Source: Marinobacter goseongensis (GTDB taxonomy: Bacteria > Pseudomonadota > Gammaproteobacteria > Pseudomonadales > Oleiphilaceae). From it: a stretch of 64,000 nucleotides of DNA. The first letter of the stretch is position 1; the number at the start of each line of letters is the position of its first letter. The DNA lies in the NCBI RefSeq assembly GCF_023156235.1, contig NZ_JAKZAI010000003.1, positions 186,001 through 250,000 of the forward strand, given 5' to 3'. This document shows positions 1 to 8,830 of the stretch, in pieces. A program made the position numbers and the translations under genes. The notes beneath the pieces were generated by a model, which saw only the letters and a program-made list of their open reading frames with translations, did not search any database and was not told the DNA's origin.

Positions 1-413
1 ACAATACGATCGGCCGTGATTTCGACGTCGTCGTTGACGATCAACCGGTGCGCATCCACGAAACGCGCATCGCCAATCAGCTTGTGTTCAGCGGGCATGT
101 CTTCCACCGTTTCGAGCACAAAGCCGACAAAACGGTCGCGCTCGCTTCGCACCCGCTGCATCACCGCTTTCCCGTCAATCCGGATTCCGCCCGGATGAAT
201 CCCGAACTGTGCCGCCCCGGCCATGTCATGGGCGCGCTCCGCGGCGGCGATCAACAGTTTGCTGGGCATGCAGCCGACACGGGCACAGGTTGTGCCATAA
301 TGCCCGCCTTCAATCAGCACCAGGCTGTCAGTGTGCGCTTTGGCGGCGCGATAGGCGCCCATGCCGGCCGTGCCGGCACCAATGATCGCCACATCTACCG
401 TTCGCTTCTCCAT
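1..413 (-). CDS. Dihydrolipoyl dehydrogenase-like flavoprotein (3' part cut off)
   Basis: Only the first 137 codons are present; the gene continues past the left edge. The N-terminus carries an FAD-binding GAGTAG dinucleotide fold (residues 12-17) and a redox-active disulfide, Cys43 and Cys48 in the context [12 protein letters not shown]. This is the class I pyridine nucleotide-disulfide oxidoreductase signature (lipoamide dehydrogenase, mercuric reductase, SthA). A GGGAGAGG ribosome binding site lies 8 bases before the ATG. The disulfide and overall pattern fit a dihydrolipoyl dehydrogenase paralogue. No 2-oxoacid dehydrogenase subunit is visible, so the physiological partner cannot be told. 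The family is secure, the exact substrate is not. Confidence 0.8.
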   Translation of the reverse strand, partial: MEKRTVDVAIIGAGTAGMGAYRAAKAHTDSLVLIEGGHYGTTCARVGCMPSKLLIAAAERAHDMAGAAQFGIHPGGIRIDGKAVMQRVRSERDRFVGFVLETVEDMPAEHKLIGDARFVDAHRLIVNDDVEITADRI

Positions 414-578
414 CACTGCCTCTCCCGCTGGTTACCTTGCTCATCAAGTCTGCACAGTATAGTCCGCCAGAATTAGTTGCCTTTGACACAGGATATTCTG
501 GCCGATCACTTATATGCTTGCGCTCACAGGATTATTGCCGTTTTGACCACACCCGGATCGGTTTGGGAGAACCATTCA

Positions 579-1250
579 ATGCAAAACTATTGGGCGGAAT
601 TTCTGACCGTCGCGCTGGTTCATCTGCTGGCGGTGGCGAGCCCCGGCCCGGACTTCGCCGTGATTCTTCGACAGGCGCTCTGCCAGAGCCGCCGCAACGC
701 ACTGCTCACTGCAGCGGGCGTTGGCGCCGGCATTCTCGTGCATGTCACCTATTCTTTGTTGGGGATCGGCCTGCTGATTCAACAGTCATTGCTGTTGTTT
801 AATATTCTCAAGGTGGTGGGTGCGCTGTATCTGAGCTGGATTGCCATCCAGTGTCTGCGGGCCCGGGCAGGCGGGGTGCAAGTGGCAGCAGAACCCGCGC
901 TGGCACAACGGGGGCTGGCGGCGTTCCGCCTCGGCTTCCTCACCAACACCCTGAACCCCAAGGCCACGCTGTTCTTCGTGTCGCTGTTTTCCGTAGTCAT
1001 CAGCCCGGGTACGCCGGTCGCCCTGCAAACCGCTTACGGCGTCTACATGGCCCTGGCCACCGGGCTTTGGTTCGCCCTGGTCGCCACGTTCTTCACCCTA
1101 CCCCGGGTACGGCGCGGTTTTAACCGCTTCGGCCATTGGCTCGACCGGTTAATGGGTGGCGTGCTGTTATTGCTCGCCGGGCAACTGCTGTTTTCTACAG
1201 TGAGCGGATCAGAGCCTCCGTCTGCGCCCAGCCAATACACGGATCGGTGA
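579..1250 (+). CDS. LysE/RhtB-family amino-acid exporter
   Basis: A 223-residue polytopic inner-membrane protein with the family hallmark ASPGPDFAVILRQA near residues 18-31 and about six hydrophobic segments. This family exports amino acids or homoserine lactone-like metabolites; the substrate cannot be read from sequence. The frame is open upstream to 477, but the ATG at 579 follows GGGAGA at a good distance and starts the typical N-terminus, so it is preferred. Its 3' end overlaps the convergent DAHP synthase gene by 56 bases, which is a long overlap but both frames are clearly coding. Confidence 0.85.
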   Translation: MQNYWAEFLTVALVHLLAVASPGPDFAVILRQALCQSRRNALLTAAGVGAGILVHVTYSLLGIGLLIQQSLLLFNILKVVGALYLSWIAIQCLRARAGGVQVAAEPALAQRGLAAFRLGFLTNTLNPKATLFFVSLFSVVISPGTPVALQTAYGVYMALATGLWFALVATFFTLPRVRRGFNRFGHWLDRLMGGVLLLLAGQLLFSTVSGSEPPSAPSQYTDR

Positions 1251-2280
1251 TGGAACAGCCGTAGGTCAGATCGGCGCCGTCGTTCTGACGACCCGGCTGC
1301 AGGAAACTCTCCAGCATCAGTCCACGAATGCAGGTGTTTCCTTCAGCTCTCTGCGCCATGACCTCCCGGGCAATGTCCAGTTGACGCTCCGCCTGCTTGC
1401 AAGCGTTGTCGTGGCTGCAGTCCACCATGAGGGCGCTGGACACCCCGGCGCTGCTGAGCGCCTTGATCGCCTGGCCAACACTGTCGGCGTCGTAGTTGGT
1501 GATACCGCGGCCACCCCTCAGTACCAGGTGGGTATCCGGATTGCCGGCGGTGGTGATCATCGCCGCAGCGCCGCTGCGGGACACGCCCATGTGGTGATGG
1601 GGATGCGCCGCCGACTTCATGGCGTTGATGGCAACGGCCACTCCACCGTCCGTGCCGTTTTTGAAACCCACCGGCATCGGCAACCCACTGACCAGCTCCC
1701 GATGCACCTGGGATTCGGTGGTACGGGCACCGATGGCCGTCCAGCTGATCAGGTCCCCCAGGTAATCCATCGCGAACGGGCTGAGCGCCTCCGTCGCCAG
1801 CGGCAGGCCGGACTCCGCCAGGTTCAGCAGCAGCCGCCGTGAGCGCACCAGGCCCTCAGCGAGATTGCCGGCACCGGTGCGCTCGGGGTCGTACAGCAGG
1901 CCTTTCCAGCCCACGGTGGTTCTGGGCTTTTCCAGATAGGCGCGCATCACGATCAGGAAACGGTCACTGACGCTCCGGGCCAGCGCGCTGAGCTTCGCCG
2001 CGTATTCCAGCGCCGCCACCTCGTCATGAATTGAACAGGGGCCGATCACGATGAGGGTGCGGGGGTCATCACCTCGCAACACCCGGCGAATGGCGTCCCG
2101 GTGACGCAGAATCTGGCGCTCAGTGGCTGCTGTGACCGGCAGGCTCGCGGCCAGCTCGGCGGCGGTCGGCAGGATCTCTTCCCGGCGATTGGCTGCGGTC
2201 GTGGTGGCTGTTGCGCTCAACTCTCCAGATTCATCATCTCTGGCTTCATGAAGCGCGTCGATGTTCAAAGGCATGTTCAT
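1195..2280 (-). CDS. aroG: Class I 3-deoxy-7-phosphoheptulonate (DAHP) synthase
   Basis: Catalyses phosphoenolpyruvate plus erythrose 4-phosphate to DAHP, the first step of the shikimate pathway, in the cytoplasm. The 361-residue length matches AroF/G/H enzymes. GPCSIHD (residues 80-86) and KPRTTVGWKG (118-127) are the conserved PEP and metal site blocks; a later block contains DCSHDN. Which aromatic amino acid inhibits it cannot be decided, so the symbol is used in the family sense. An in-frame second ATG lies two codons downstream. The gene is preceded by a leader peptide rich in Phe, Trp and Tyr and by a strong terminator hairpin (2311-2347), suggesting attenuation by aromatic amino-acid supply. 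Confidence 0.92.
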   Translation of the reverse strand: MNMPLNIDALHEARDDESGELSATATTTAANRREEILPTAAELAASLPVTAATERQILRHRDAIRRVLRGDDPRTLIVIGPCSIHDEVAALEYAAKLSALARSVSDRFLIVMRAYLEKPRTTVGWKGLLYDPERTGAGNLAEGLVRSRRLLLNLAESGLPLATEALSPFAMDYLGDLISWTAIGARTTESQVHRELVSGLPMPVGFKNGTDGGVAVAINAMKSAAHPHHHMGVSRSGAAAMITTAGNPDTHLVLRGGRGITNYDADSVGQAIKALSSAGVSSALMVDCSHDNACKQAERQLDIAREVMAQRAEGNTCIRGLMLESFLQPGRQNDGADLTYGCSITDPCIGWAQTEALIRSL

Positions 2281-2310
2281 GTCGTTCGTCCGTTTCCCTG
2301 TATCAGAATC

Positions 2311-2347
2311 AAAAAAGCCCCGGCTGGGCTACCAGTCGGGGCTTTTT
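2311..2347 (-). terminator. Attenuator terminator before the DAHP synthase gene
   Basis: On the minus strand AAAAAGCCCCG pairs with CGGGGCTTTTTT around a small CTGG/CCAG inner stem and TAG loop, and ends in a T run. It sits about 30 bases before the DAHP synthase start and 65 bases after the leader-peptide stop, the position of an amino-acid attenuator. Being nearly symmetrical it could also stop plus-strand transcription. Confidence 0.8.
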
Positions 2348-2411
2348 CGAGTCCGGTGGCAGCTTGGGTCTCTGCCGGGCTGCCTTCCTCGTTATTCGGT
2401 CGATGAAGATC

Positions 2412-2546
2412 TTATGGGCGGCCCGGGCTCTGGCTAAAATAGCCATAACCAAACCACCAGAAAAACACAGCAGCGATCACCGCCGTCGGTTGCGCACCGA
2501 AGGCTTGCAGAACATTCAATTGACAGATCGCGTGTGTTGTCTTCAT
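2412..2546 (-). CDS. Aromatic-rich leader peptide of the DAHP synthase gene
   Basis: A 44-codon frame on the same strand as the DAHP synthase gene begins MKTTHAICQLNV and contains the run FFWWFGYGYF near residues 28-37: four Phe, two Trp and two Tyr codons within ten. It is followed by a terminator and then the DAHP synthase gene, the classic arrangement for ribosome-mediated attenuation. The start is uncertain. The ATG at 2546 has no clear ribosome binding site and lies only 7-8 bases after a candidate -10 element, so translation may be leaderless. Alternatively it may begin at an internal GTG (codons 23 or 27). The aromatic run and its placement are direct observations; attenuation is inference. 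Confidence 0.65.
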   Translation of the reverse strand: MKTTHAICQLNVLQAFGAQPTAVIAAVFFWWFGYGYFSQSPGRP

Positions 2547-2553
2547 GATTTTC

Positions 2554-2583
2554 AATATATACCCCGGCTTTTCGGCTTTGCAA
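2554..2583 (-). promoter_or_regulatory. Candidate promoter for the leader/DAHP synthase transcript
   Basis: On the minus strand TTGCAA (2583-2578) is followed after 18 bases by TATATT (2559-2554); a 16-base spacing to TATATA is equally possible. It would start transcription at or next to the leader-peptide ATG. Confidence 0.4.
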
Positions 2584-2625
2584 CCCGCAAACCCGATATT
2601 TGTGGATTTTATCCCGGTGACTGCC

Positions 2626-3426
2626 ATGACCCTGACGTTGCTCAACCAACCTGCCCGCCGGTTCCCGGCCCTGCTTGCGCTGGTCATTTTGCTGGCGAGC
2701 CCGCTGTCTGTGCTCGCGGCCCCCGAGTCCCGCACCTATCGGCTGGATAACCGGGCAGCGGAGGATGTGGCGGCCCAGGTCCGGGACCTCTATGGTTCCG
2801 ATCAGGTCCGGATCACCGCGCGGGGACAGCAGATGATCCTCCGCGGCGAGCCGGCGGTGCTGGATGAAATCGGTATGCTGGTGGACACCCTGGATGTCGC
2901 GCCGGTTCAGATGCGCATTACCGTGCGCTCCCGCAGCAACCTGGACGCTAAAAGTGGTGGCGGTGGCGTCACCATCACCAACAACCAGGCTGGCGTTCGC
3001 GTGGAACGCAAAGTGACGACAACCCGGCGCAATCAGGAGCGCACACTGGTGGTTCAGGACGGCCAATCCGCCCATATCACGTCAGGACAGGTTCGTACCG
3101 TGCCTGTCGCCATCCGCGGAGGTCGCAATCCAGCGGCCGTGCTTGGTCAGGTGGAAACCCGCAGTGGCTTTCTGGTCAGCCCCCAGGCTCTGTCAGACAG
3201 CGCCATCGAATTGAACATCGTGTCCTTTGAGGAAGACCCGGAAGGTGATATTCCCGGGTATGAAACCGAGGCGCTGATGACTATCCGGCGGGTGGAGCCC
3301 GGCCAATGGGTGGAGTTGGGCAGCACTCGCAGCCGCCAGGCCGGAACCCGCTCCGGCATTACCTATCAGGTCGGCGGCGAGGAGCGCGCAAACCAGACTT
3401 TCGAAGTCAGGGTTGATCTGCTCTGA
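2626..3426 (+). CDS. Secretin-like periplasmic protein of unknown role
   Basis: A 266-residue protein with a signal peptide (hydrophobic PALLALVILLASPLSVLA, likely cleavage near residue 31). After it comes a segment starting YRLDNRAAEDVAAQVRDLYG that resembles the N-domain (NolW-like) repeats of secretins, and a C-terminal half ending with beta-rich sequence. The complete secretin channel domain seems too short to be present. The frame extends upstream to 2545, but the ATG at 2626 starts the signal peptide. It is divergent from the DAHP synthase leader, and no type II/III secretion or pilus genes are adjacent. Its job is unknown. Confidence 0.65.
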   Translation: MTLTLLNQPARRFPALLALVILLASPLSVLAAPESRTYRLDNRAAEDVAAQVRDLYGSDQVRITARGQQMILRGEPAVLDEIGMLVDTLDVAPVQMRITVRSRSNLDAKSGGGGVTITNNQAGVRVERKVTTTRRNQERTLVVQDGQSAHITSGQVRTVPVAIRGGRNPAAVLGQVETRSGFLVSPQALSDSAIELNIVSFEEDPEGDIPGYETEALMTIRRVEPGQWVELGSTRSRQAGTRSGITYQVGGEERANQTFEVRVDLL

Positions 3427-3431
3427 TCGGC

Positions 3432-3959
3432 TCAGGCCACCCCACGGCGGGCGGCCAACAGGGTCGCTTTGGCTTCATTGACCTTGGCCGCCAGGTAGTC
3501 GTTACCGCCACGGTCCGGATGAATTTTCTGCATCAGACGCCGATGCGCCAGAATGACGTCATCTTCGCTGCAGCCGGTGGGCACCCCCAGAATCTCACAC
3601 GCCTCACGCTCTGACATCTGCCCCGGACGTCCCTCGCGCCGGTGACCATGCGCTGACGATTGGCCACCGGCCGTGCCGGGATCCTCGCGTTGATCCTTGC
3701 TCTGGCTGAACAACCGACTGGCCAGCGGCGCGAACTTCAGCAGCGCCGGCAGCTTGCGCAACAGGGGAATCAGCCCGGCCACTGCGGCCGTGAGCACGTG
3801 GATCCGCCCGGTCAACACCAAAAACAGCAACAGGGCACCGCCGACCACCAGAAACAGCTTCCAGACGGCCGCCTTTTTCTTCTCTGCGGTCAGCCCGCCC
3901 CACTGCTTGAGAACGAGGAAGACCACAACGGTCAGGGCAAGTCCAAGTATCCAGTGCAT
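3432..3959 (-). CDS. Membrane-anchored J-domain protein
   Basis: A 175-residue protein with an N-terminal membrane segment (about residues 2-18), two further hydrophobic stretches (about 33-70), a polar linker, and a J domain at the extreme C-terminus. The HPD tripeptide is at about 147-149 (IHPDRGGNDYLAAKVNEA). The HPD loop stimulates DnaK/HscA ATPase. This layout, with membrane part first and J domain last, resembles TIM14/Pam18-like and short DnaJ-like proteins rather than DnaJ or DjlA. The client and partner Hsp70 are not evident. It ends 5 bases from the convergent secretin-like gene. Confidence 0.8.
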   Translation of the reverse strand: MHWILGLALTVVVFLVLKQWGGLTAEKKKAAVWKLFLVVGGALLLFLVLTGRIHVLTAAVAGLIPLLRKLPALLKFAPLASRLFSQSKDQREDPGTAGGQSSAHGHRREGRPGQMSEREACEILGVPTGCSEDDVILAHRRLMQKIHPDRGGNDYLAAKVNEAKATLLAARRGVA

Positions 3960-4167
3960 AGGGTAATCCCTTACGTTTCAATGACCGTAATTCTGGCATT
4001 ACACCGGTGACAAAACACCCGTTTTTTGTATAGGATGCTACCCTATTAGTCGGATTAAGAATCAATCACAAACTCTTTCCCTCTCCGGATAGGCACAACC
4101 AATCGGCGACCCCGTTGTCGTGCTGGTGGCAGACTTTCCGATGGAATTCAATACTCAGGACTGACCT

Positions 4168-5271
4168 ATGCGCACTGCCTCCCGTTTCCTGATCGTTATT
4201 CTCTTTCTCGTCGTCGTGCTTGGTGGCATTTTTGGCTACAAGTTCTATCAGTTCGGCCAGATGAGCGAGCAGATGTCACAGCCGCAGCCGCCGGCTGAAG
4301 TTTCCACCACCAGGGCCAGTGCCGGAAAGTGGACACCGGCCACCAAAGCGGTGGGCAGCGTGGAAGCGATCAATGGCATCGAGGTAGCCAATGAGGTCCC
4401 GGGCGTGGTGGAAACCATCGGGTTTGAGTCCGGCGATACCGTCAAGAAAGGCGACCTCCTGATCCGTCTGGACGCCGCCATCGACGAGGCGGCGCTGCGC
4501 ACCCGCCGGGCCGAGGCACAACTGGCCGAGCAGGAGTTCAAGCGGGTGTCTGACCTGCTGCCGAAACGCGCTGTGTCCCAGTCTCAGTTTGATGAGGCCA
4601 AGGCCAACTTTGATGCCGCCCGGGCCCGCGTCAACGAAGCCGAGGCCCAGCTCAACAAGAAAGTGATTCGCGCCCCGTTCGACGGCAACCTGGGCCTGCG
4701 CATGGTGGATCAGGGCGAATACATCCCGACCGGAACACCGATTGTCGAGATCAACATGCTCGACCCCATCTACGTGGATTTCACGCTGTCTGAAAAGGAG
4801 CTGCCAAGGGTGGCGACCGGGTACGAGGTGGATGTGACCGTTGCGGCCATTCCGGGCAAAACCTTTACGGGTGAAGTCAGCGCCATCAATACCTCGGTCA
4901 ATCCGGAAACCCGCACGGTGCGGATCCGCGCGACCGTGCCGAACCCGGACAACCAACTGCGGCCGGGCATGTTTGCCACCATTCGCACGCTGCAACCGGA
5001 AGACCGTGACGTGGTTACCGTTCCGCAAACCGCCATTTCCTACAACACCTACGGCGATTTCGTATTTGTGGTGGAGGAAAACAACGAGGGCGACCTGATC
5101 GTCAACCGCCGCACGGTTCAGTCCGGCGAAATCCGTGACGGTCGTGTTGCCATCGAGGACGGTCTGAGCGAAGGCGAGGAAGTGGTCTCCAAGGGCCTGT
5201 TGAGACTCCGCGCCGAGCAACGGGTCACCGTTCAGGAAACCGAAGACGAGTCGGTGGAGGCGTCTGAATAA
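4168..5271 (+). CDS. RND efflux periplasmic adaptor (membrane fusion protein)
   Basis: A 367-residue HlyD/AcrA-type adaptor. An N-terminal hydrophobic anchor (about 5-23) is followed by a biotinyl-lipoyl-like half, an alpha-hairpin rich in Ala/Glu (AQLAEQEFKRVSDLLPKRAV region), the second lipoyl half (IRAPFDGNLGLRMVDQGEYI) and beta-barrel and membrane-proximal domains. It joins the inner-membrane pump at 5271 to an outer-membrane channel, which is not encoded here. The stop overlaps the pump start by one base (TAATG), indicating translational coupling. No lipobox is seen. No regulator is adjacent; substrates are unknown. Confidence 0.9.
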   Translation: MRTASRFLIVILFLVVVLGGIFGYKFYQFGQMSEQMSQPQPPAEVSTTRASAGKWTPATKAVGSVEAINGIEVANEVPGVVETIGFESGDTVKKGDLLIRLDAAIDEAALRTRRAEAQLAEQEFKRVSDLLPKRAVSQSQFDEAKANFDAARARVNEAEAQLNKKVIRAPFDGNLGLRMVDQGEYIPTGTPIVEINMLDPIYVDFTLSEKELPRVATGYEVDVTVAAIPGKTFTGEVSAINTSVNPETRTVRIRATVPNPDNQLRPGMFATIRTLQPEDRDVVTVPQTAISYNTYGDFVFVVEENNEGDLIVNRRTVQSGEIRDGRVAIEDGLSEGEEVVSKGLLRLRAEQRVTVQETEDESVEASE

Positions 5272-8200
5272 TGCGCTTCACTGATATTTTTATCCAGCGC
5301 CCGGTGCTGGCAACGGTGGTCAGCCTGCTGATCCTGTTGCTCGGTGCCCGCGCCGCCATGGAAATGGAAATTCGTCAGTACCCCGAACTGGAAAGCACCA
5401 CGGTTACGGTGACCACGTCCTACCCCGGCGCCAGTTCGGATCTGGTCAAAGGCTTCATCACCACGCCGCTGCAGCAGGCCATTGCCGAAGCCAGCGGCAT
5501 TGATTACCTGACCTCGACCAGTTCTCAGGGCCAGTCCACCATCGAAGCCAAGATGGAACTGAATTACGACGCCAACGCCGCGCTGGCAGAAATCCAGGCC
5601 AAGGTCGCCAGCCAGCGCAACGTGTTGCCGGCGGACGCCCAGGACCCGGTGATCACCTCCACTACCGGTGACTCCACCGCGCTCATGTACATTGCGTTCT
5701 ACAGTAATGACCTGGAAGTACCGCAGATCACCGACTACCTGACTCGGGTGGTCCAGCCCAAACTGCAGGCGCTTTCAGGCGTGGGCAAGGCGGAACTGCT
5801 GGGGCGCAAGTTTGCCCTGCGGGCCTGGCTTGACCCCGAGCGGCTATCGGCCGTGGATATGACACCCCAGGAAGTGGTGCAGGTGTTGTTGCAGAACAAC
5901 TATCAGGCCGCAGTGGGCAACACCGAGGGTAAGTACACCAAGATCAGCATGACCAGCGACACCGATGTCGGCGATCCGGATCAGTTCCGCGACCTCGTCA
6001 TCAAGGAATCCAATGGCTCGCTGATCCGGCTGGACGACATTGCCAGGGTGGAGCTGGGCTCTGAAACCTACGATCAATTGGCGCTCTACAAGGGCCAGCC
6101 CGCCACCTATGTTGCCATCGAACTGTCTCCTGGTGCCAACCCGCTGACCGTCGCGGAGCTGGTCAAGAACGAGCTGCCGGGCATTGAACAGCAACTGCCA
6201 TCGGGGCTGGAAGTACGCCTCGCCTATGACGCCTCCGACTTCATCGATAACTCGATCAATGAGGTCATCCAGACGCTGGTTGAAGCGCTGTTGATTGTTC
6301 TGGTCGTGGTGTTCCTCTGCCTGGGTTCCTTGCGAGCCGCCGTGGTGCCCTCGGTGGCGGTGCCACTGTCACTGGTCGGTGGCGCCTTCTTCATGCTGAT
6401 GATGGGTTTCTCCCTCAATCTGCTGACGCTGCTGTCCATGGTGCTCGCCATCGGCCTGGTGGTGGATGACGCCATTATCATGGTGGAGAACGTGCATCGG
6501 CATATTGAGCAGGGGGAATCCCGGTTCGATGCCGCCATCAACGGCGCGCGAGAAATGGCAGTGCCGATCATTGCCATGACCACCACTCTGGTGGCGGTGT
6601 ATGCCCCCATCGGCTTTATGGGGGGACTGGTGGGTTCGCTGTTCACCGAGTTCGCCTTCACCCTCGCCGGCACCGTGGTGATTTCCGGCATCGTCGCGCT
6701 CACCCTGTCGCCCATGCTGTCCGCCAAGATTCTCAAGCCCCACGGCAACCCCGACCGCTTCGAGAAACTGGTGGAGCGGTCCTTCGGTGGCCTGGCCAAC
6801 GGCTACAAGCGGGCGTTGAGCACACTGATGGACACCAAATCGGTGGTGATCTTCTTCGCGCTGGTGGTGCTGGCCTCCATCTACTTCATGGTGATGATGA
6901 GCCAGAACGAACTGGCGCCCACCGAGGACCAGGGCATCCTGTTCTATCAGGGCCTCGCGCCACAGACTGCCACTCTGGACTACCTGCAGGAGCACGGCGA
7001 GGAGGTACTGGAGCGCATGGAAACCGTTGACGGTTACAACGAAGACTTCATGATCCTCGGCATCACTGCGCCCAACGCTGTCTTCGGTGGTTTCAAGATG
7101 AAGCCCTGGGGCGACCGGGAGGTCAGCCAGTTCGACGTCCAGCCGCAGCTCGATGCTGAACTGAAGAAGATCACCGGGCTGCAGACCGCGGTGTTCCCGC
7201 GGCCCTCGCTGCCGGGCTCCGGTGGCGGCCTGCCCTTCCAGTTCGTGATCACCACCGGCAACGACTACGATCGCCTCAACGAAGTAGCCGATGAAATGCT
7301 CGGCAAGGCCATGGGCAGCGGTAACTTCATGTTCCTGCAGAAGTCCATCGACTTCGACCGGCCGGTTACCCGCATCAAGGTGGACCGCGACCGGGTGGCG
7401 GACCTGGGATTGTCGATGCAGGACATCGGCCAGGCCATGTCGAGCATGCTCGGCGGCGGCTTTATCAACCGCTTCAGCATGGAAGGCCGCTCCTACCAGG
7501 TTATCCCCCAGGTGGAGCGGGAGTTCCGCCTGACTGCAGATGCCCTGAACGAGTACTACATTCGCGCGGACAACGGCGAACTGGTGCCCCTGGGCAGCGT
7601 TATCAGCTTCGAGCATGACGTGGAGCCGTCCCAGCGCACCCAGTTCAACCAGCTGAACTCACTGACGCTTCAGGGTGTGGTCATGCCGGGTGTGACGGTG
7701 GGCGATGCCATGGCGTTCATGGAGTCCACCGCCGAGGAGGTGTTCCCTCAGGGCTTCACCTCCGACTACACCGGTGAATCACGGCAGTTCGCCAATCAGG
7801 GCAGCGCGCTGATGGTGACCTTCTTCCTGTCGCTGCTGGTGATCTATCTGGTGCTTGCGGCGCAGTTTGAAAGCTGGCGCGATCCGTTCATCATCCTGGT
7901 ATCGGTGCCCATGTCGGTGGCCGGCGCTATGGCGTTCATTGTGCTCGGTTTCGCGACCATGAACATCTACACCCAGGTGGGGCTGATCACGCTGATCGGT
8001 GTGGTGTCCAAAAACGGCATCCTGATCGTGGAATTCGCCAATGCGTTGCAGGTGGACAAGGGCCTCAGCAAGCGGGACGCTGTCATCGAGGCCGCCGCTA
8101 TTCGCTTACGCCCGATCATCATGACCTCACTGGCGCTGATCTTCGCCATGGTGCCACTGCTGATCGCCGTCGGCCCCGGGGCGGAAAGCCGCTTTGCCAT

Positions 8201-8339
8201 CGGCCTGACCATCAGCGCCGGGCTGGGCATCGGCACGCTGTTTACCGTGTTTGTCCTGCCAGCGTTCTACATCCTGCTGGCCCGCGGCCATCACGGCACA
8301 GCAGAGGCTGACACCGGCAGTGCCGTTCATCAGTCCTGA
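5271..8339 (+). CDS. RND-family multidrug efflux pump, inner-membrane permease
   Basis: A 1022-residue AcrB/MexD-like (HAE1) proton antiporter with two repeats of membrane and periplasmic porter domains. The TM4 proton-relay pair is visible as GLVVDDAIIMVENVH, and the second half carries GLITLIGVVSKNGILIVEFAN. The N-terminal FTDIFIQRPVLATVVSLLI start is typical. It works with the upstream adaptor as a two-gene operon lacking its own outer-membrane factor, so it probably borrows a TolC/OprM-type channel. The closest functional relatives are of the MexI/VexF kind, but the substrate range cannot be inferred. Confidence 0.93.
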   Translation: MRFTDIFIQRPVLATVVSLLILLLGARAAMEMEIRQYPELESTTVTVTTSYPGASSDLVKGFITTPLQQAIAEASGIDYLTSTSSQGQSTIEAKMELNYDANAALAEIQAKVASQRNVLPADAQDPVITSTTGDSTALMYIAFYSNDLEVPQITDYLTRVVQPKLQALSGVGKAELLGRKFALRAWLDPERLSAVDMTPQEVVQVLLQNNYQAAVGNTEGKYTKISMTSDTDVGDPDQFRDLVIKESNGSLIRLDDIARVELGSETYDQLALYKGQPATYVAIELSPGANPLTVAELVKNELPGIEQQLPSGLEVRLAYDASDFIDNSINEVIQTLVEALLIVLVVVFLCLGSLRAAVVPSVAVPLSLVGGAFFMLMMGFSLNLLTLLSMVLAIGLVVDDAIIMVENVHRHIEQGESRFDAAINGAREMAVPIIAMTTTLVAVYAPIGFMGGLVGSLFTEFAFTLAGTVVISGIVALTLSPMLSAKILKPHGNPDRFEKLVERSFGGLANGYKRALSTLMDTKSVVIFFALVVLASIYFMVMMSQNELAPTEDQGILFYQGLAPQTATLDYLQEHGEEVLERMETVDGYNEDFMILGITAPNAVFGGFKMKPWGDREVSQFDVQPQLDAELKKITGLQTAVFPRPSLPGSGGGLPFQFVITTGNDYDRLNEVADEMLGKAMGSGNFMFLQKSIDFDRPVTRIKVDRDRVADLGLSMQDIGQAMSSMLGGGFINRFSMEGRSYQVIPQVEREFRLTADALNEYYIRADNGELVPLGSVISFEHDVEPSQRTQFNQLNSLTLQGVVMPGVTVGDAMAFMESTAEEVFPQGFTSDYTGESRQFANQGSALMVTFFLSLLVIYLVLAAQFESWRDPFIILVSVPMSVAGAMAFIVLGFATMNIYTQVGLITLIGVVSKNGILIVEFANALQVDKGLSKRDAVIEAAAIRLRPIIMTSLALIFAMVPLLIAVGPGAESRFAIGLTISAGLGIGTLFTVFVLPAFYILLARGHHGTAEADTGSAVHQS

Positions 8340-8352
8340 CCGCCCGCCCTGC

Positions 8353-8389
8353 CATTGTCGCCGGCCGCATTCCAAGGCCGGCGACAATG
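8353..8389. terminator. Perfect 14-bp hairpin after the RND operon
   Basis: CATTGTCGCCGGCC and its exact complement flank a 9-base loop (8367-8375). It lies 13 bases after the pump stop codon. There is no clean T tract behind it, so it may be a weak or Rho-assisted terminator or an mRNA-stabilising stem. Confidence 0.55.
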
Positions 8390-8432
8390 CTGTAGGCTTT
8401 CGTTTCCCTGTCCACAGAAAGCCGTAACCGTT

Positions 8433-8756
8433 GTGACTCTAGGAACCCTCTTCTGGCTGTTTGTTGCCGGTTTCCTCATCTGGTATTGGTGGCGCGCCAA
8501 GGCCATCAAGGATTTTGTGCTGCATGCGGCCCGACAGTACTGCAAGAAAATGGACGTGATGCTGCTGGACGACGCTGTCTATCTGCGCGGCCTGTGGTTC
8601 AAGCGCGACGATCAGGGCCAGCTCCGGGTGTGGCGTCGATTCCTGTTTGACTTCACCTCCACCGGCGAAGAGCGCTACGCCGGGCGCATCATCATGCTTG
8701 GCCAGCGCATTATCCACATGGAGCTGGAACCCCACCGCTTCGGCCCGGACACCTAA
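8433..8756 (+). CDS. DUF3301 family protein
   Basis: A small protein of about 107 residues with one N-terminal membrane helix (LGTLFWLFVAGFLIWYWW), then a soluble part with ARQYCKKMDVMLLDDAVYLRGLWFKRD and a closing MELEPHRF. This pattern is that of the uncharacterised DUF3301 family of gammaproteobacteria. The start is taken as GTG at 8433, which places the membrane helix at the N-terminus. The frame is open to 8355, but that extension would run through the hairpin at 8353-8389. Function unknown. Confidence 0.75.
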   Translation: MTLGTLFWLFVAGFLIWYWWRAKAIKDFVLHAARQYCKKMDVMLLDDAVYLRGLWFKRDDQGQLRVWRRFLFDFTSTGEERYAGRIIMLGQRIIHMELEPHRFGPDT

Positions 8757-8830
8757 CAGCCGCCTCCCCCAAATGGGCGATTCTTACCGCTGCGCCAATC
8801 CCCAATAATCCCCCTCGCATTGACGACAAA

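Noticed and set aside
6369-7616. A 415-codon open frame on the strand opposite the RND pump gene
   Set aside because: It is antisense to a well-supported gene, is rich in His, Gln and Gly as expected from reversed GC-rich codons, and shows no domain or ribosome site.
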